From Nemertoderma westbladi (Eukaryota; Xenacoelomorpha; Nemertodermatida; Nemertodermatidae), in assembly GCA_032718475.1 (NCBI GenBank), contig JAUCBJ010005350.1:1-24016 (forward strand): a stretch of DNA of 24,016 nucleotides, read 5' to 3'. The notes below the pieces were generated by a model. The model was given only the letters and a program-made list of their open reading frames with translations. It did not search any database and had not been told where the DNA came from. How positions within the stretch are numbered: the stretch's first letter is position 1; the number at the start of each line of letters is the position of its first letter. Below are positions 9,856-20,676 of the stretch, in pieces. Both the position numbers and the translations under genes were made by a program.

Positions 9856-12235
9856 GAGTGGGTGGACAGGGAATGTCGGAGGTAGATGGAGTGGGTGGAC
9901 AGGGGATGTCGGAGGTAGATGGAGTTTATGGACAGGGGATGTCGGAGGTAGATGGAGTGGGTCAACAGGGGATGTCGGAGGTAAATGGAGTGGGTGAACA
10001 GGGAATGTCGGAGGTAGATGGAGTTTATGGACAGGGGATGTCGGAGGTAGATGGAGTGGGTCAACAGGGGATGTCGGAGGTAAATGGAGTGGGTGAACAG
10101 GGAATGTCGGAGGTAGGTGGAGTGGGTCAACAGGGGATGTCGGAGGTAAATGGAGTGGGTGAACAGGGAATGTCGGAGGTAGATGGAGTGGGTGGACAGG
10201 GGATGTCAGAGGTAGGTGGAGTGGGTGGACAGTGGATGTCGGAGGTAGATGGAGTGGGTGGACAGGGGATGTCGGAGGTAGATGGAGTTTATGGACAGGG
10301 GATGTCGGAGGTAGATGGAGTGGGTCAACAGGGGATGTCGGAGGTAAATGGAGTGGGTGAACAGGGAATGTCGGAGGTAGATGGAGTTTATGGACAGGGG
10401 ATGTCGGAGGTAGATGGAGTGGGTCAACAGGGGATGTCGGAGGTAAATGGAGTGGGTGAACAGGGAATGTCGGAGGTAGATGGAGTTTATGGACAGGGGA
10501 TGTCGGAGGTAGATGGAGTGGGTCAACAGGGGATGTCGGAGGTAAATGGAGTGGGTGGACAGGGAATGTCGGAGGTAGATGGAGTTTATGGACAGGGGAT
10601 GTCGGAGGTAGATGGAGTGGGTCAACAGGGGATGTCGGAGGTAAATGGAGTGGGTGAACAGGGAATGTCGGAGGTAGATGGAGTGGGTGGACAGGGAATG
10701 TCGGAGGTAGGTGGAGTGGGTGGACAGGGAATGTCGGAGGTAGGTGGAGTGGGTGGACAGGGAATGTCGGAGGTAGATGGAGTGGGTGAACAGGGAATGT
10801 CGGAGGTAGATGGAGTTTATGGACAGGGGATGTCGGAGGTAGATGGAGTGGGTCAACAGGGGATGTCGGAGGTAAATGGAGTGGGTGGACAGGGAATGTC
10901 GGAGGTAGATGGAGTTTATGGACAGGGGATGTCGGAGGTAGATGGAGTGGCTCAACAGGGGATGTCGGAGGTAAATGGAGTGGGTGAACAGGGAATGTCG
11001 GAGGTAGATGGAGTGGGTGGACAGGGAATGTCGGAGGTAGGTGGAGTGGGTGGACAGGGAATGTCGGAGGTAGGTGGAGTGGGTGGACAGGGGATGTCGG
11101 AGGTAGATGGAGTGGGTCAACAGGGGATGTCGGAGGTAAATGGAGTGGGTGAACAGGGAATGTCGGAGGTAGATGGAGTGGGTGGACAGGGGATGTCAGA
11201 GGTAGATGGAGTGGGAGGACAGGGGATGTCAGAGGTAGATGGAGTGGGAGGACAGGGGATGTCAGAGGTAGATGGAGTGGGAGGACAGGGGATGTCAGAA
11301 GTAGATGGAATGGGTGGACAGTGGATGTCAGAGGTAGATGGAGTGGGTGGACAGTGGATGTCGGAGGTAGATGGACTGGGTGGACAGGGGATGTCGGAGG
11401 TAGATGGAGTTTATGGACAGGGGATCTCGGAGGTAGATGGAGTGGGTCAACAGGGGATGTCGGAGGTAAATGGAGTGGTTGGACAGGGAATGTCGGAGGT
11501 AGATGGAGTTTATGGACAGGGGATGTCGGAGGTAGATGGAGTTTATGGACAGGGGATGTCGGAGGTAGATGGAGTGGGTCAACAGGGGATGTCGGAGGTA
11601 AATGGAGTGGGTGAACAGGGAATGTCGGAGGTAGATGGAGTTTATAGACAGGGGATGTCGGAGGTAGATGGAGTGGGTCAACAGGGGATGTCGGAGGTAA
11701 ATGGAGTGGGTGGACAGGGAATGTCGGAGGTAGATGGAGTTTATGGACAGGGACAGGGGATGTCGGAGGTAGATGGAGTTTATGGACAGGGGATGTCGGA
11801 GGTAGATGGAGTGGGTCAACAGGGGATGTCGGAGGTAAATGGAGTGGGTGAACAGGGAATGTCGGAGGTAGATGGAGTGGGTGGACAGGGGATGTCAGAG
11901 GTAGGTGGAGTGGGTGGACAGTGGATGTCGGAGGTAGATGGAGTGGGTGGACAGGGGATGTCGGAGGTAGATGGAGTTTATGGACAGGGGATGTCGGAGG
12001 TAGATGGAGTGGGTCAACAGGGGATGTCGGAGGTAAATGGAGTGGGTGAACAGGGAATGTCGGAGGTAGATGGAGTGGGTGGACAGGGAATGTCGGAGGT
12101 AGATGGAGTGGGTGGACAGGGGATGTCAGAGGTAGATGGAGTGGGAGGACAGGGGATGTCAGAGGTAGATGGAGTGGGAGGACAGGGGATGTCAGAAGTA
12201 GATGGAATGGGTGGACAGTGGATGTCAGAGGTAGA

Positions 12236-15200
12236 TGGAATGGGTGGACAGGGGATGTCAGAGGCAGATGAAGTGGGTGGAGAGGGGATATCAGAGGTAG
12301 ATGGAATGGGTGGACAGTGGATGTCAGAGGTATTTGGAGTGTGTGGACAGGGGATGTCAGAGGTAGATGGAGTGTGTGGACATGGGATGTCAGAGGTAGA
12401 TGTAGTGGATGGACAGGGGATGTCGGAGGTAGATGGAGTGGGTCAACAGGGGATGTCGGAGGTAAATGGAGTGGGTGGACAGGGAATGTCTGAGGTAGAT
12501 GGAGTGGGTGGACAGGGAATGTCGGAGGTAGATGGAGTGGATGGACAGTGGATGTCAGAGGTAGATGGAGTGTGTGGACAGGGGATATCAGAGGTAGATG
12601 GAGTGGGTGGACAGGGGATGTCAGAGGTAGATGGAATGGGAGGATAGGGGATGTCAGAGGTAGATGGAGTGGGTGGATAGGGGATGTCAGAAGTAGATTG
12701 AATGGGTGGATAGGGGATGTCAGAGGTAGATGGAGTGGGTGGATAGGGGATGTCAGAGGTAGATGGAGTTGGTGGACATGGTATGTTAGAGGTAGATGGA
12801 GTGGGTGGATAGGGGATGTCAGAAGTAGATTGAATGGGTGGATAGGGGATGTCAGAGGTAGATGGAGTGGGTGGATAGGGGATGTCAGAGGTAGATGGAG
12901 TGGGTGGACAGAGATGTCGGAGGTAGGTGGAGTGGGTGGACAATGGATGTTGGAGTTAGATGGAGTGGGTGGACAGGGGATGTCGGAGGTAGATGGAGTT
13001 TATGGACAGGGGATGTCGGAGGTAGATGGAGTGGGTGGACAGGGGATGTCGGAGGTAGATGGAGTGTGTGGACAGGGGGTGTTGGAGGTAGATGGAGTGG
13101 GTGGACAGGGGATGTCGGAGGTAGATGGAGTGTGTGGAATTGGGATGTGGGAGGTAGATGGAGTGTGTGGAAAGGGGATATCTGAGGCAGATGGGGTGTG
13201 TGGACAGGGGGTGTTGGAGGTAGATGGAGTGGGTGGACAGGGGATGTCGGAGGTAGATGGAGTGTGTGGAAAGGGGATATCTGAGGTAGATGGAGTGGGT
13301 GGGCAGGGGATGTCGGAGGTAGATAAGGAGTGGGTGGACAGGGGATGTCAGAGGTAGATGGAGTGGGTGGATAGGGGATGTCAGAGGTAGATGGAGTGTG
13401 TGGAAAGGGGATATCTGAGGCAGATGGGGTGTGTGGGCAGGGGATGTTGGAGGTAGATGGTGTGGATGGACAGGGGGTGTCGGAGGTAGATGGAGTGGAT
13501 GGACAGAGGATATCGGGGGTAGATATGGAGTGGGTGGACAGGGGATGTTGGAGGTAGATGGTGTGTATGGACAGGGGGTGGGCAGGCGGTGTTGGGGGTA
13601 GATGGAGTGGGTGGACAGGGGATGTCGGAGGTAGATGGAGTGGGTGGGCAGGGGATGTTAGAGGTACTGTAGATGGAGTGTGTGGAATTGGGATGTTGGA
13701 GGTAGATGGAGTGGGTGGATAGGGGATGTCGGAGGTAGATGGAGTGGGTGGACAGGGGATGTCGGAGGTAGATGGAGTGGGTCAACAGGGGATATCGGAG
13801 GAAATGGAGTGGGTGGACAGGGGATGTCAGAGGTAGATGGAGTGTGTGGACAGGGGATGTTGAAGGTAGATGTAGTGGGTGGACTGGGGATGTCGGAGGT
13901 AGATGGAGTGGATGGACAGGGGATATCGGAGGTATATGGAGTGGGTGGACAGAGAGTGTTGGAGGTAGATGGTGTGGGTGGACAGGGGAAGTCGGAGGTA
14001 GATATGGAGTGGGTGGACAGGGGATGCCGGAGGTAGATAAGGAGTGGGTGGACAGGGGATGTCAGAGGTAAATGGAGTTTATGGACAGGGGATGTCGGAG
14101 GTAGATGGAGTTTATGGACAGGGGATGTCGGAGGTAGATGGAGTGGGTCAACAGGGGATATCGGAGGAAATGGAGTGGGTGGACAGGGGGTGTTGGAGGT
14201 AGATGGAGTGGGTGGACAGGGGATGTCGGAGATAGATGGAGTGGGTGGGCAGGGGATATTAGAGGTACTGTAGATGGAGTGTGTGGAATTGGGAATTCGG
14301 AGGTAGATGGAGTGTGTGGAATTGGGATGTTGGAGGTAGATGGAGTGGGTGGGCAGGGGATGTTAGAGGTACTGTAGATGGAGTGTGTGGAAAGGGGATA
14401 TCGGAGGTAGATGGAGTGTGTGGACAGGGGATGTTGGAGGTAGATGGTGTGGATGGACAGGGGGTGGGCAAGGGGTGTTGGAGGTAGATGGAGTGGGTGG
14501 ACAGGGAATGTCGGAGGTAGATGGAGTGGGTGGACAGGGGATGTTGGAGGTAGACGGTGTGGGTGGACAGGGGGTGGGCAGGGGGTGTTGGAGGTAGATG
14601 GAGTGGGTGGACAGGGGATGTCGGAGGTAGATGGAGTGTGTGGACAGGGGATGTTGAAGGTAGATGGAGTGGGTGGACAGGGAATGTCGGAGGTAGATGG
14701 AGTGGGTGGACAGGGGATGTTGGAGGTAGACGGTGTGGATGGACAGGGAATGTCGGAGGTAGATATGGAGTGGGTGGACAGGGGATGTCAGAGGTAGATG
14801 AAATGGGTGGACAGAGATGTCGGAGGTAGATGGAGTGGGTGGACAGGGGATGTCGGAGGTAGATGGAGTTTATGGACAGGGGATGTCGGAGGTAGATGGA
14901 GTGGGTCAACAGGGGATATCGGAGGAAATGGAGTGGGTGGAAAGGGGATATCTGAGGTAGATGGGGTGTGTGGGCAGGGGATGTTGGAGGTAGATGGTGT
15001 GGATGGACAGGGGGTGTCGGGGGTAGATGGAGTGGGTGGACAGGAGATGTCGGAGGTAGATGTAGTGGGCGGACAGGGGATGTCGGAGGTAGATGGAGTA
15101 GGTGGACAGGGAATGTCGGAGGTAGATGGAGTGGGTGGACAGGGAATGTCGGAGGTAGTAGGAGTGGGTGGATAGGGGATGTCAGAGGTAGATGGAATGG

Positions 15201-16908
15201 GTGGACAGTGGATGTCAGAGGTAGATGGAGTGGGTGGACAGGGGATGTCAGAGGTAGATGGAGTGGGAGGACAGGGGATGTCAGAAGTAGATGGAATGGG
15301 TGGACAGTGGATGTCAGAGGTAGATGGAATGGCTGCACAGGGGATGTCAGAGGTAGATGGAGTGGGTGGAGAGGGGATGTCAGAGGTAGATGGAGTGTGT
15401 GGACAGGGGATGTCGGAGGTAGATGGAGTGGGTCAACAGGGGATGTCGGAGGTAAATGGAGTGGGTGGACAGGGAATGTCGGAGGTAGATGGAGTGGGTC
15501 AACAGGGGATGTCGGAGGTAAATGGAGTGGGTGGACAGGGAATGTCTGAGGTAGATGGAGTGGGTGGACAGGGGATGTCAGAGGTAGATGGAATGGGTGG
15601 ATAGGGGATGTCAGAGGTAGATTGTGTGGGTGGATAGGGGATATCAGAGGTAGATGGAGTGTGTGGACAGGGGATATCAGAGGTAAATGGAGTGGATGGA
15701 CAGGGGATGTCAGAGGTAGATGGAATGGGAGGACAGGGGATGTCAGAGGTAATGGAGTGGGTGGACAGTGGATGTCAGAGGTAGATTGTGTGGGTGGATA
15801 GGGGATATCAGAGGTAGATGGAGTGGGTGGACAGGGGATGTCAGAGGTAGATGGAATGGGTGGATAGGGGATGTCAGAGGTAGATGGAGTGGGTGGATAG
15901 GGGATGTCAGAGGTAGATGGAATGGGTGGATAGGGGATGTCAGAGGTAGATGGAGTGGGTGGATAGGGGATGTCAGAAGTAGATTGAATGGGAGGACAGG
16001 GGATGTCAGAGGTAGATGGAGTGGGTGGATAGGGGATGTCAGAAGTAGATTGAATGGGAGGACAGGGGATGTCAGAGGTAGATGTAGTGGGTGGACAGAG
16101 ATGTCGGAGGTAGGTGGAGTGGGTGGACAATGGATGTCGGAGGTAGATGGAGTGGGTGGACAGGGGATGTCGGAGGTAGATGGAGTGTGTGGAATTGGGA
16201 TGTGGGAGGTAGATGGAGTGTGTGGAAAGGGGATATCTGAGGTAGATGGGGTGTGTGGGCAGGGGATGTTGGAGGTAGATGGTGTGGATGGACAGGGGGT
16301 GTCGGGGGTAGATGGCGTGGACGGACAGGGGATATCGGAGGTAGATATGGAGTGGGTGGACAGGGGATGTTGGAGGTAGATGGACAGCGGGTGGGCAGGG
16401 GGTGTTGGAGGTAGATGGAGTGGGTGGACAGGGGATGTCGGAGGTAGATGGAGTGGGTGTGCAGTGGATGTTAGAGGTACTGTAGATGGAGTGTGTGGAA
16501 TTGGGATGTTGGAGGTAGATGGAGTGTGTGGAAAGGGGATATCGGAGGTAGATGGAGTGTGTGGACAGGGGATGTTGAAGGTAGATGGAGTGGGTGGACT
16601 GGGGGTGTTGGAGGTAGATGGTCTGGATGGACAGGGGGTGTCGCAGGTAGATGGAGTGGATGGACAGGGGATATCGGAGGTATATGGAGTGGGTGGACAG
16701 AGGGTGTTGGAGGTAGATGGTGTGGGTGGACAGGGGAAGTCGGAGGTAGATATGGAGTGGGTGGACAGGGGATGTCGGAGGTAGATATGGAGTGGGTGGA
16801 CAGGGGATGTCGGAGGTAAATGGAGTGGATGGACAGTGGGTGCTGGAGGTAGGTGAAGTGGGTGGAAAGGGGATGTCAGAGGTAGATGTAGTGAGTGGAC
16901 AGGGGGTG
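12236..16908. repeat. Divergent distal sector of the 33-bp array
   Basis: Unit variants here are more diverse than to the left. They include GTGTGTGGAATTGGGATG, GTGTGTGGAAAGGGGATATC, GGTGTGGATGGACAGGGGGTG, GTAGATATGGAGTGG, units with GGATAGGGGATG, and four units carrying an extra 6 bp (GGTACTGTAGATGG at about 13663, 14264, 14368 and 16476). Unit length is less regular, so open frames are shorter on the plus strand. The gradient from homogeneous left to heterogeneous right is what one expects if the left part is being actively homogenised. Confidence 0.85.
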
Positions 16909-17253
16909 TCAGAGGTAGATGTAGTGGGTGGACAGGGGATGTCGGAGGTAGATGGTGTGGATGGACAGGGGATGTCAGAGGTAGATGTAGTGGGTGGACA
17001 GGGGATGTCAGAGGTAGATGGTGTGGATGGACAGGGGATGTCAGAGGAAGATGTAGTGGGTGGACAGGGGATGTCGGAGGTAGATGGTGTGGATGGACAG
17101 GGGATGTCAGAGGTAGATGTAGTGGGTGGACAGGGGATGTCAGAGGTAGATGGTGTGGATGGACAGGGGATGTCAGAGGAAGATGTAGTGGGTGGACAGG
17201 GGATGTCGGAGGTAGATGGTGTGGATGGACAGAGGATGTCAGAGGTAGATGGA
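16909..17253. repeat. 132-bp higher-order repeat at the distal array edge
   Basis: Units alternate between TAGATGTAGTGGGTGGAC and TAGATGGTGTGGATGGAC types, giving a 66-bp dimer. A TCAGAGGAAGATGTAG variant at 17041 recurs at 17173, exactly 132 bp (four units) apart. The array stops at about 17253 and passes into unique sequence (ACGCGGTAATAAAATC). Confidence 0.85.
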
Positions 17254-18415
17254 CGCGGTAATAAAATCACCCTATGTAAATTGGTGATATGCAAAACACC
17301 CTACCGATATCTCTTAGCTCAGTGCTTAAGGCCATGCGAATGGAAACTTAATATGTTGATATCAACAAATTGTCCAATCTTTCTTCTTCCTGAATATATA
17401 CCGGTCTAAATCTCACGATTTGCTGATTCATTACAGCAAACCCCCAAAGTCTAAGTCCATTTACTCAAAACATGATTGTTTGCGATAAGGGTTCTACCTT
17501 CTGACGGGAGAATTATTGAGTACTGTGTAGTGTAAGCAAGTCTATCTGGGTGGAGTATATCTCTATCAATCAACTCTAGACAGGTCCTATCGTAACAGAA
17601 ACTTATTTGCCAAAAAAGCAATATTCCTGTCAAAATGTGCCAGTGGAGATTGCCTGCAAAAAAATAAACTAAACTATAGAACAGATTTAAAGAGTCTTAA
17701 TTTTCAAATCACGACGAGAACTATTTTTTCAAAAAATTTAAATCAATTCTACAGTGTGTGATAATGTCACAATCTTAAAGATAATAGACATACTATGTCC
17801 AGTATGACCACCAGTAGCAGATGGGGTAATGGAGTGTAGAACCCAGAAAATACACTAATATCGTGTCAACTGTATAGGCCAGCCTATACGTTTTCCTTTA
17901 TAATTAAATGTATATAATTACCGGTACACTGCACAGCACACATTAAGGAAAGTAAATAAGTATATGTAATGTAAGATATATAATAATATTATATTAATAT
18001 TGAGAGGAAACGGAATAGGAGAATAAACAAATCGTATAATAATTAGCGACAATAAAAAAATGTCAATCGGTGTAAATTTATCTCTACTCGTACCTTAAAA
18101 CCTAAATAACCACCTTTTAATCATTATCCCTCTCATTATTTAAGTTTTACTGATATAGATGAAGTTAAATTGTACAATAAATGAGACCCAAACAATATAA
18201 TTTAGGCAATTCGTATTTAGTATAAATAACTGGTTAGTCTTTGTCATTTTTATTTTTACGCTAATTATTTACAATAAAAAATAATAGATATGTGTATATA
18301 AATTAGCTATTGAACTACCTAAAACAAGGGCTGCATTAGGGGTAAAATAAAAAATATTAATTAGTACAGTAGTATATTAAGCCAATTATTAGTAACATTT
18401 ACAGATCGCAAAAAG
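17254..18415. other. AT-rich spacer, no gene seen
   Basis: AT-rich with many A/T runs. A perfect 8-bp-arm hairpin, GTATAGGC CA GCCTATAC, lies at 17872-17889. A fragment at about 17650-17685 (AAATAAACTAAACTATAGAACAG) resembles the interior of the interspersed repeat at 1462-1707 and 21868-22026, so some of this is probably decayed mobile DNA. No coding region, tRNA or other RNA gene is supported. Confidence 0.6.
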
Positions 18416-18648
18416 CCAATTGGGGTGTCGTTTCAGCCTTCTCATCATAGGGTTAATGTTAAATTAATATTAAAAAATGACTGCCTAGAAGTAAAAGTTT
18501 TACTGTAAACTGTATTCCTAAATTGATTTTATTGTTTTGGTTAGAAAAGCCTGCCATTATAGCCTGCTACTTTCCTTAAAAGGTACCCTTAATGGTGAAT
18601 ATCGAAATTAAATATTCGCGAAATTAAGTAGTTAATATGTTAAAATAG

Positions 18649-18656
18649 GCTGAAAC
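18649..18656. repeat. 8-bp TSD of hAT-like element, left
   Basis: GCTGAAAC immediately precedes the left terminus TAGGCATGTCCCGG and is repeated exactly at 20547-20554. Eight-bp TSDs are characteristic of the hAT superfamily. Confidence 0.85.
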
Positions 18657-18944
18657 TAGGCATGTCCCGGAATTCCGTTCCGGCCGGAATTCCGGCGGTA
18701 TTTGCCCGATTCCGGTTCCGGCCGGAATTGCCGGAATGGGGTCAATTCCGGCCGGAATTTTACCGGAATTACCAGGTTCCTAACTAGTTTGATAGTTGCC
18801 AATTGCATTAGTTTGTGAAATTATTATCAAAAGTTATATATTTTTTTTAACATATATATTATTATTATTATTACATATATTATTGTTTAAGATGCAGTAC
18901 TAGTCAACACTTGTAAGAAAAAGTACAGAAGTAAAATTTTCTTC

Positions 18945-19115
18945 GGCCGTTAGCTTAGAGCTACCATTTAAGGATGCAAAGCAGATATAGATACCCCATG
19001 ATAGCCTCTTCAAACTATTCGTACCTAAACGAAAACTGCCGTGGCCCATGCGAGGTTCGAACCCACAACCTCCAGATAGAATGCCAGATTCAATGCAACT
19101 TAGTTCACATTTGTA
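18945..19115. repeat. Possible tRNA-derived SINE fragment
   Basis: GAGGTTCGAACCCA at about 19052-19065 matches a Pol III B box (GGTTCGAAC). The core is palindromic, so either strand could be the reading strand. On the minus strand it follows TCTGGAGGTTGTG, like a tRNA T-arm. On the plus strand GTTAGCTTAGAGCTAC at about 18949-18964 resembles an A box but is about 100 bp away, farther than in a tRNA. No cloverleaf can be drawn, so a degraded SINE or chance similarity are both possible. Confidence 0.25.
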
Positions 19116-19152
19116 AAATCTTTTGTCGTTCAGAAGATTTTTTATGAAATGC

Positions 19153-19521
19153 ATTGGGCCCGTGCTCCACTGGTAAGTCATTTAAGTCGTTTTCAGATTT
19201 TGTCTTCAGAATGTTTTCAGAATGTCAAAATTACACCTCCCTTGCTCCACTGGTAACACATAAGTCAAAAGTCATTTGTTAAAAAATATAAGTTAAGTCT
19301 CACATTTACAAAATCATTTACAATTTAACAGGTATCGCTTTCAGCATGCCAAAAAAAGGTCAAAAAAAGATGGAACATGGGACATAATCACTTTCGCTCA
19401 TAAGTCGTTACTTACGATTTACCAGTAGAGTGGAGACGCTCCCATTGAAACCAATGTGTTGGTGTTCCATAATAAATTTTGACTTACGACATAAGACTTA
19501 CCAGTGAAACATGGGCCTTAA
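19153..19521. mobile_element. Fold-back/MITE-like element nested in the hAT element
   Basis: Left arm 19153-19179 (core GGGCCCGTGCTCCACTGG then TAAGTC) and right arm 19495-19521 (GACTTACCAGTG then AAACATGGGCC) are inverted matches, about 20 of 27 positions. A further internal copy of GCTCCACTGGTAA with CATAAGTC lies at 19244-19268, and TTACCAGTAGAGTGGAG lies inverted at about 19419-19435. There is no coding potential. The interior includes A7 runs. No clear TSD. Confidence 0.5.
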
Positions 19522-20091
19522 CGAGTGGTTTTACAATCTGCTTATATTATAACGTTTTTTAGATTGATTTACATTATTATTCATTGATTTTACATTATTT
19601 TATTTTGATATAATTATTAAATAATATGATAGTATTAATATTGGTATTGGTATTGTCCAACATAACATAGGATTACCCCTAAAGTTTTGTAGCTTATTTC
19701 CAAGGATTCCTTTATGTTACTTGGTTACAAATAGGCCTGCGTCTTTAGGTCCTGCAAGTGTGGTCGTTGGGTCATGCGTCAATATTCCCTGCGTCGTAGG
19801 TGCTGCATATAGTACAGTATGTTTATTTATATTTACAGCAAAGCTATTTCTTACCAGAAATCTATTTATTCCCAGCAAAATTAAACTGTAAGATATACTA
19901 CTAACTTTCGTTTATTGTTCTGGTTCGAATAACATGTCACTGTAACATGCTCCTTTCCCTTAACGACACCAGGATATTGCACTAAACGACCTAATGATGC
20001 GAAACCAGGAAACCCGAAACCTCTGGTCAACGTAGGTTTTTACGTATGAGCCTAAAACCCTAACTTTTGGTCAATGATATAGGTTTCTAAA

Positions 20092-20328
20092 AAAACAAGG
20101 AAATTGAATGGGAGAATCTTTTAGGCTCGTTAAGCCAAGGAATGCCTGTTCACCACCATGGGTGATCTTCCACAGTAAATCATTCCACTCTGTTTCCTAA
20201 AGGAATGCCTGTTCACCACCATGGGTGACCTTCCACAGTAAACCTTTCCACTCTGTTTCCTAAAGGAATGCCTGTTCACCACCATGGGTGATCTTCCACA
20301 GTAAACCCTTCCACAAAACAAGGAAATT
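20092..20328 (-). mobile_element. Inverted 62-bp minisatellite block flanked by a 14-bp direct repeat
   Basis: About 2.9 copies of the 62-bp unit of 1856-4978 lie here in reverse orientation (20137-20314: CAGGAATGCCTGTTCACCAC-type units with AGATCACC reading on the minus strand). The block with its short left leader is flanked by AAAACAAGGAAATT at 20092-20105 and again at 20315-20328. An exact 14-bp direct repeat around it looks like a TSD and suggests the minisatellite arrived as part of a mobile sequence inside the hAT element. Confidence 0.7.
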
Positions 20329-20400
20329 TAATTCCCTGTCGTATAACGCCGAAGTACCCCCCTCCCGTCCCCAAAAAAGGCCGTAACGTGCCAAAATTCG

Positions 20401-20406
20401 TTTATT
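20401..20406 (-). promoter_or_regulatory. Candidate poly(A) signal AATAAA for the DOLPP1-like gene
   Basis: TTTATT on the plus strand reads AATAAA on the minus strand, 271 bp downstream of the stop codon at 20677-20679. I find no canonical AATAAA or ATTAAA between it and the stop. It lies inside the hAT-like element, so a transcript using it would end in transposon sequence. Usage is inference only. Confidence 0.35.
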
Positions 20407-20676
20407 TCACAAAAAATATAAGGTTTCATGGGTCATTTAGTGTATTTCTCTAATTTATACAAAATTCCGGTTTCCAATATTCCGGCATGTTGAATTCCGG
20501 TTCCGGTTCCGGCCGGAATCAAAATATTGATTCCGGGACATCCCTAGCTGAAACGACACCCCAATTGGTAATATGCGTACAGATCAGGATAGAAGCCAAA
20601 TAATATACCTAGCCAGCTATTACGACGGGCCTATCCCTTTACAGATATAGGCCCGGTTCCGTATAGAACTCCAGAA

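Larger units (their letters stand above)
4979..17253. repeat. Giant 33-bp minisatellite array (about 370 copies)
   Basis: The unit reads GGTAGATGGAGTGGG, then TGGACAGGGGATGTCGGA, 33 bp in all. The plus-strand consensus has 18 G and 2 C. Recurring variants are GGTCAACAGG, GGTGAACAGG, TTTATGGACAGG, GGTAAATGG, GGTAGGTGG, GACAGTGGATG and TCAGA/TCTGA/TTGGA in place of TCGGA. Because 33 is divisible by three and most frames lack stops, open frames of hundreds of codons run on both strands. On the plus strand an 11-residue repeat of the type MSEVDGVGGQG appears, and on the minus strand HPLHLPPTSPV. These are interrupted by recurrent GTAGATTGAG stops and by 1-bp-short units. I see no start context, splice frame, signal peptide or selection pattern to support a protein, so I annotate satellite DNA only. 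Confidence 0.97.
18657..20546. mobile_element. Non-autonomous hAT-like DNA transposon (1,890 bp)
   Basis: The left end TAGGCATGTCCCGGAAT (18657-18673) is the inverted match, with one mismatch, of the right end (ATTCCGGGACATCCCTA, ending at 20546). Both ends carry sub-terminal clusters of CCGGAATT and TTCCGGCCGGAA (18670-18775 and 20464-20525), as expected for transposase-binding repeats. An exact 8-bp TSD, GCTGAAAC, flanks it. No transposase-like open frame is present: the only frame near 90 codons (18900-19181, minus) has no recognisable domain. It would need a transposase in trans. The interior carries a fold-back element (19153-19521), a tRNA-like B-box sequence (about 19050) and a 62-bp minisatellite block. 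Confidence 0.85.
18416..20568. mobile_element. MITE with 24-bp TIRs, split by a hAT-like insertion
   Basis: The left TIR (18416-18439) begins CCAATTGGGGTGTCG and continues TTTCAGCCT. The right TIR is its exact reverse complement, but is now in two parts: AGGCTGAAAC ending at 18656, and GACACCCCAATTGG at 20555-20568. If the 1,890-bp insert and one 8-bp duplicate are ignored, the element is about 255 bp with perfect 24-bp TIRs and no coding potential. No convincing TSD of this outer element is visible (left flank CAAAAAG, right flank TAATATG). Superfamily unassigned. Confidence 0.8.

Noticed and set aside
7416-12647. Plus-strand open frames of 747 and 929 codons repeating MSEVDGVGGQG
   Set aside because: Same periodicity artefact. 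Unit changes include many replacements (GGT to TAT, GGA to CAA or GAA, GAT to AAT or GGT), so there is no sign of selection for the peptide, and the frames are delimited only by recurrent GTAGATTGAG units.
4979-17253. CRISPR array
   Set aside because: Units are contiguous without unique spacers and the context is eukaryotic.
19050-19066. Functional tRNA gene at the B-box-like sequence
   Set aside because: No A box at the right distance, no cloverleaf and no Pol III terminator arrangement. At most a degraded SINE.
18900-19181. 93-codon minus-strand frame inside the hAT element as a transposase remnant
   Set aside because: No hAT dimerisation, BED zinc-finger or RNase-H-like motif is visible, and it overlaps the tRNA-like B-box sequence and a fold-back arm.
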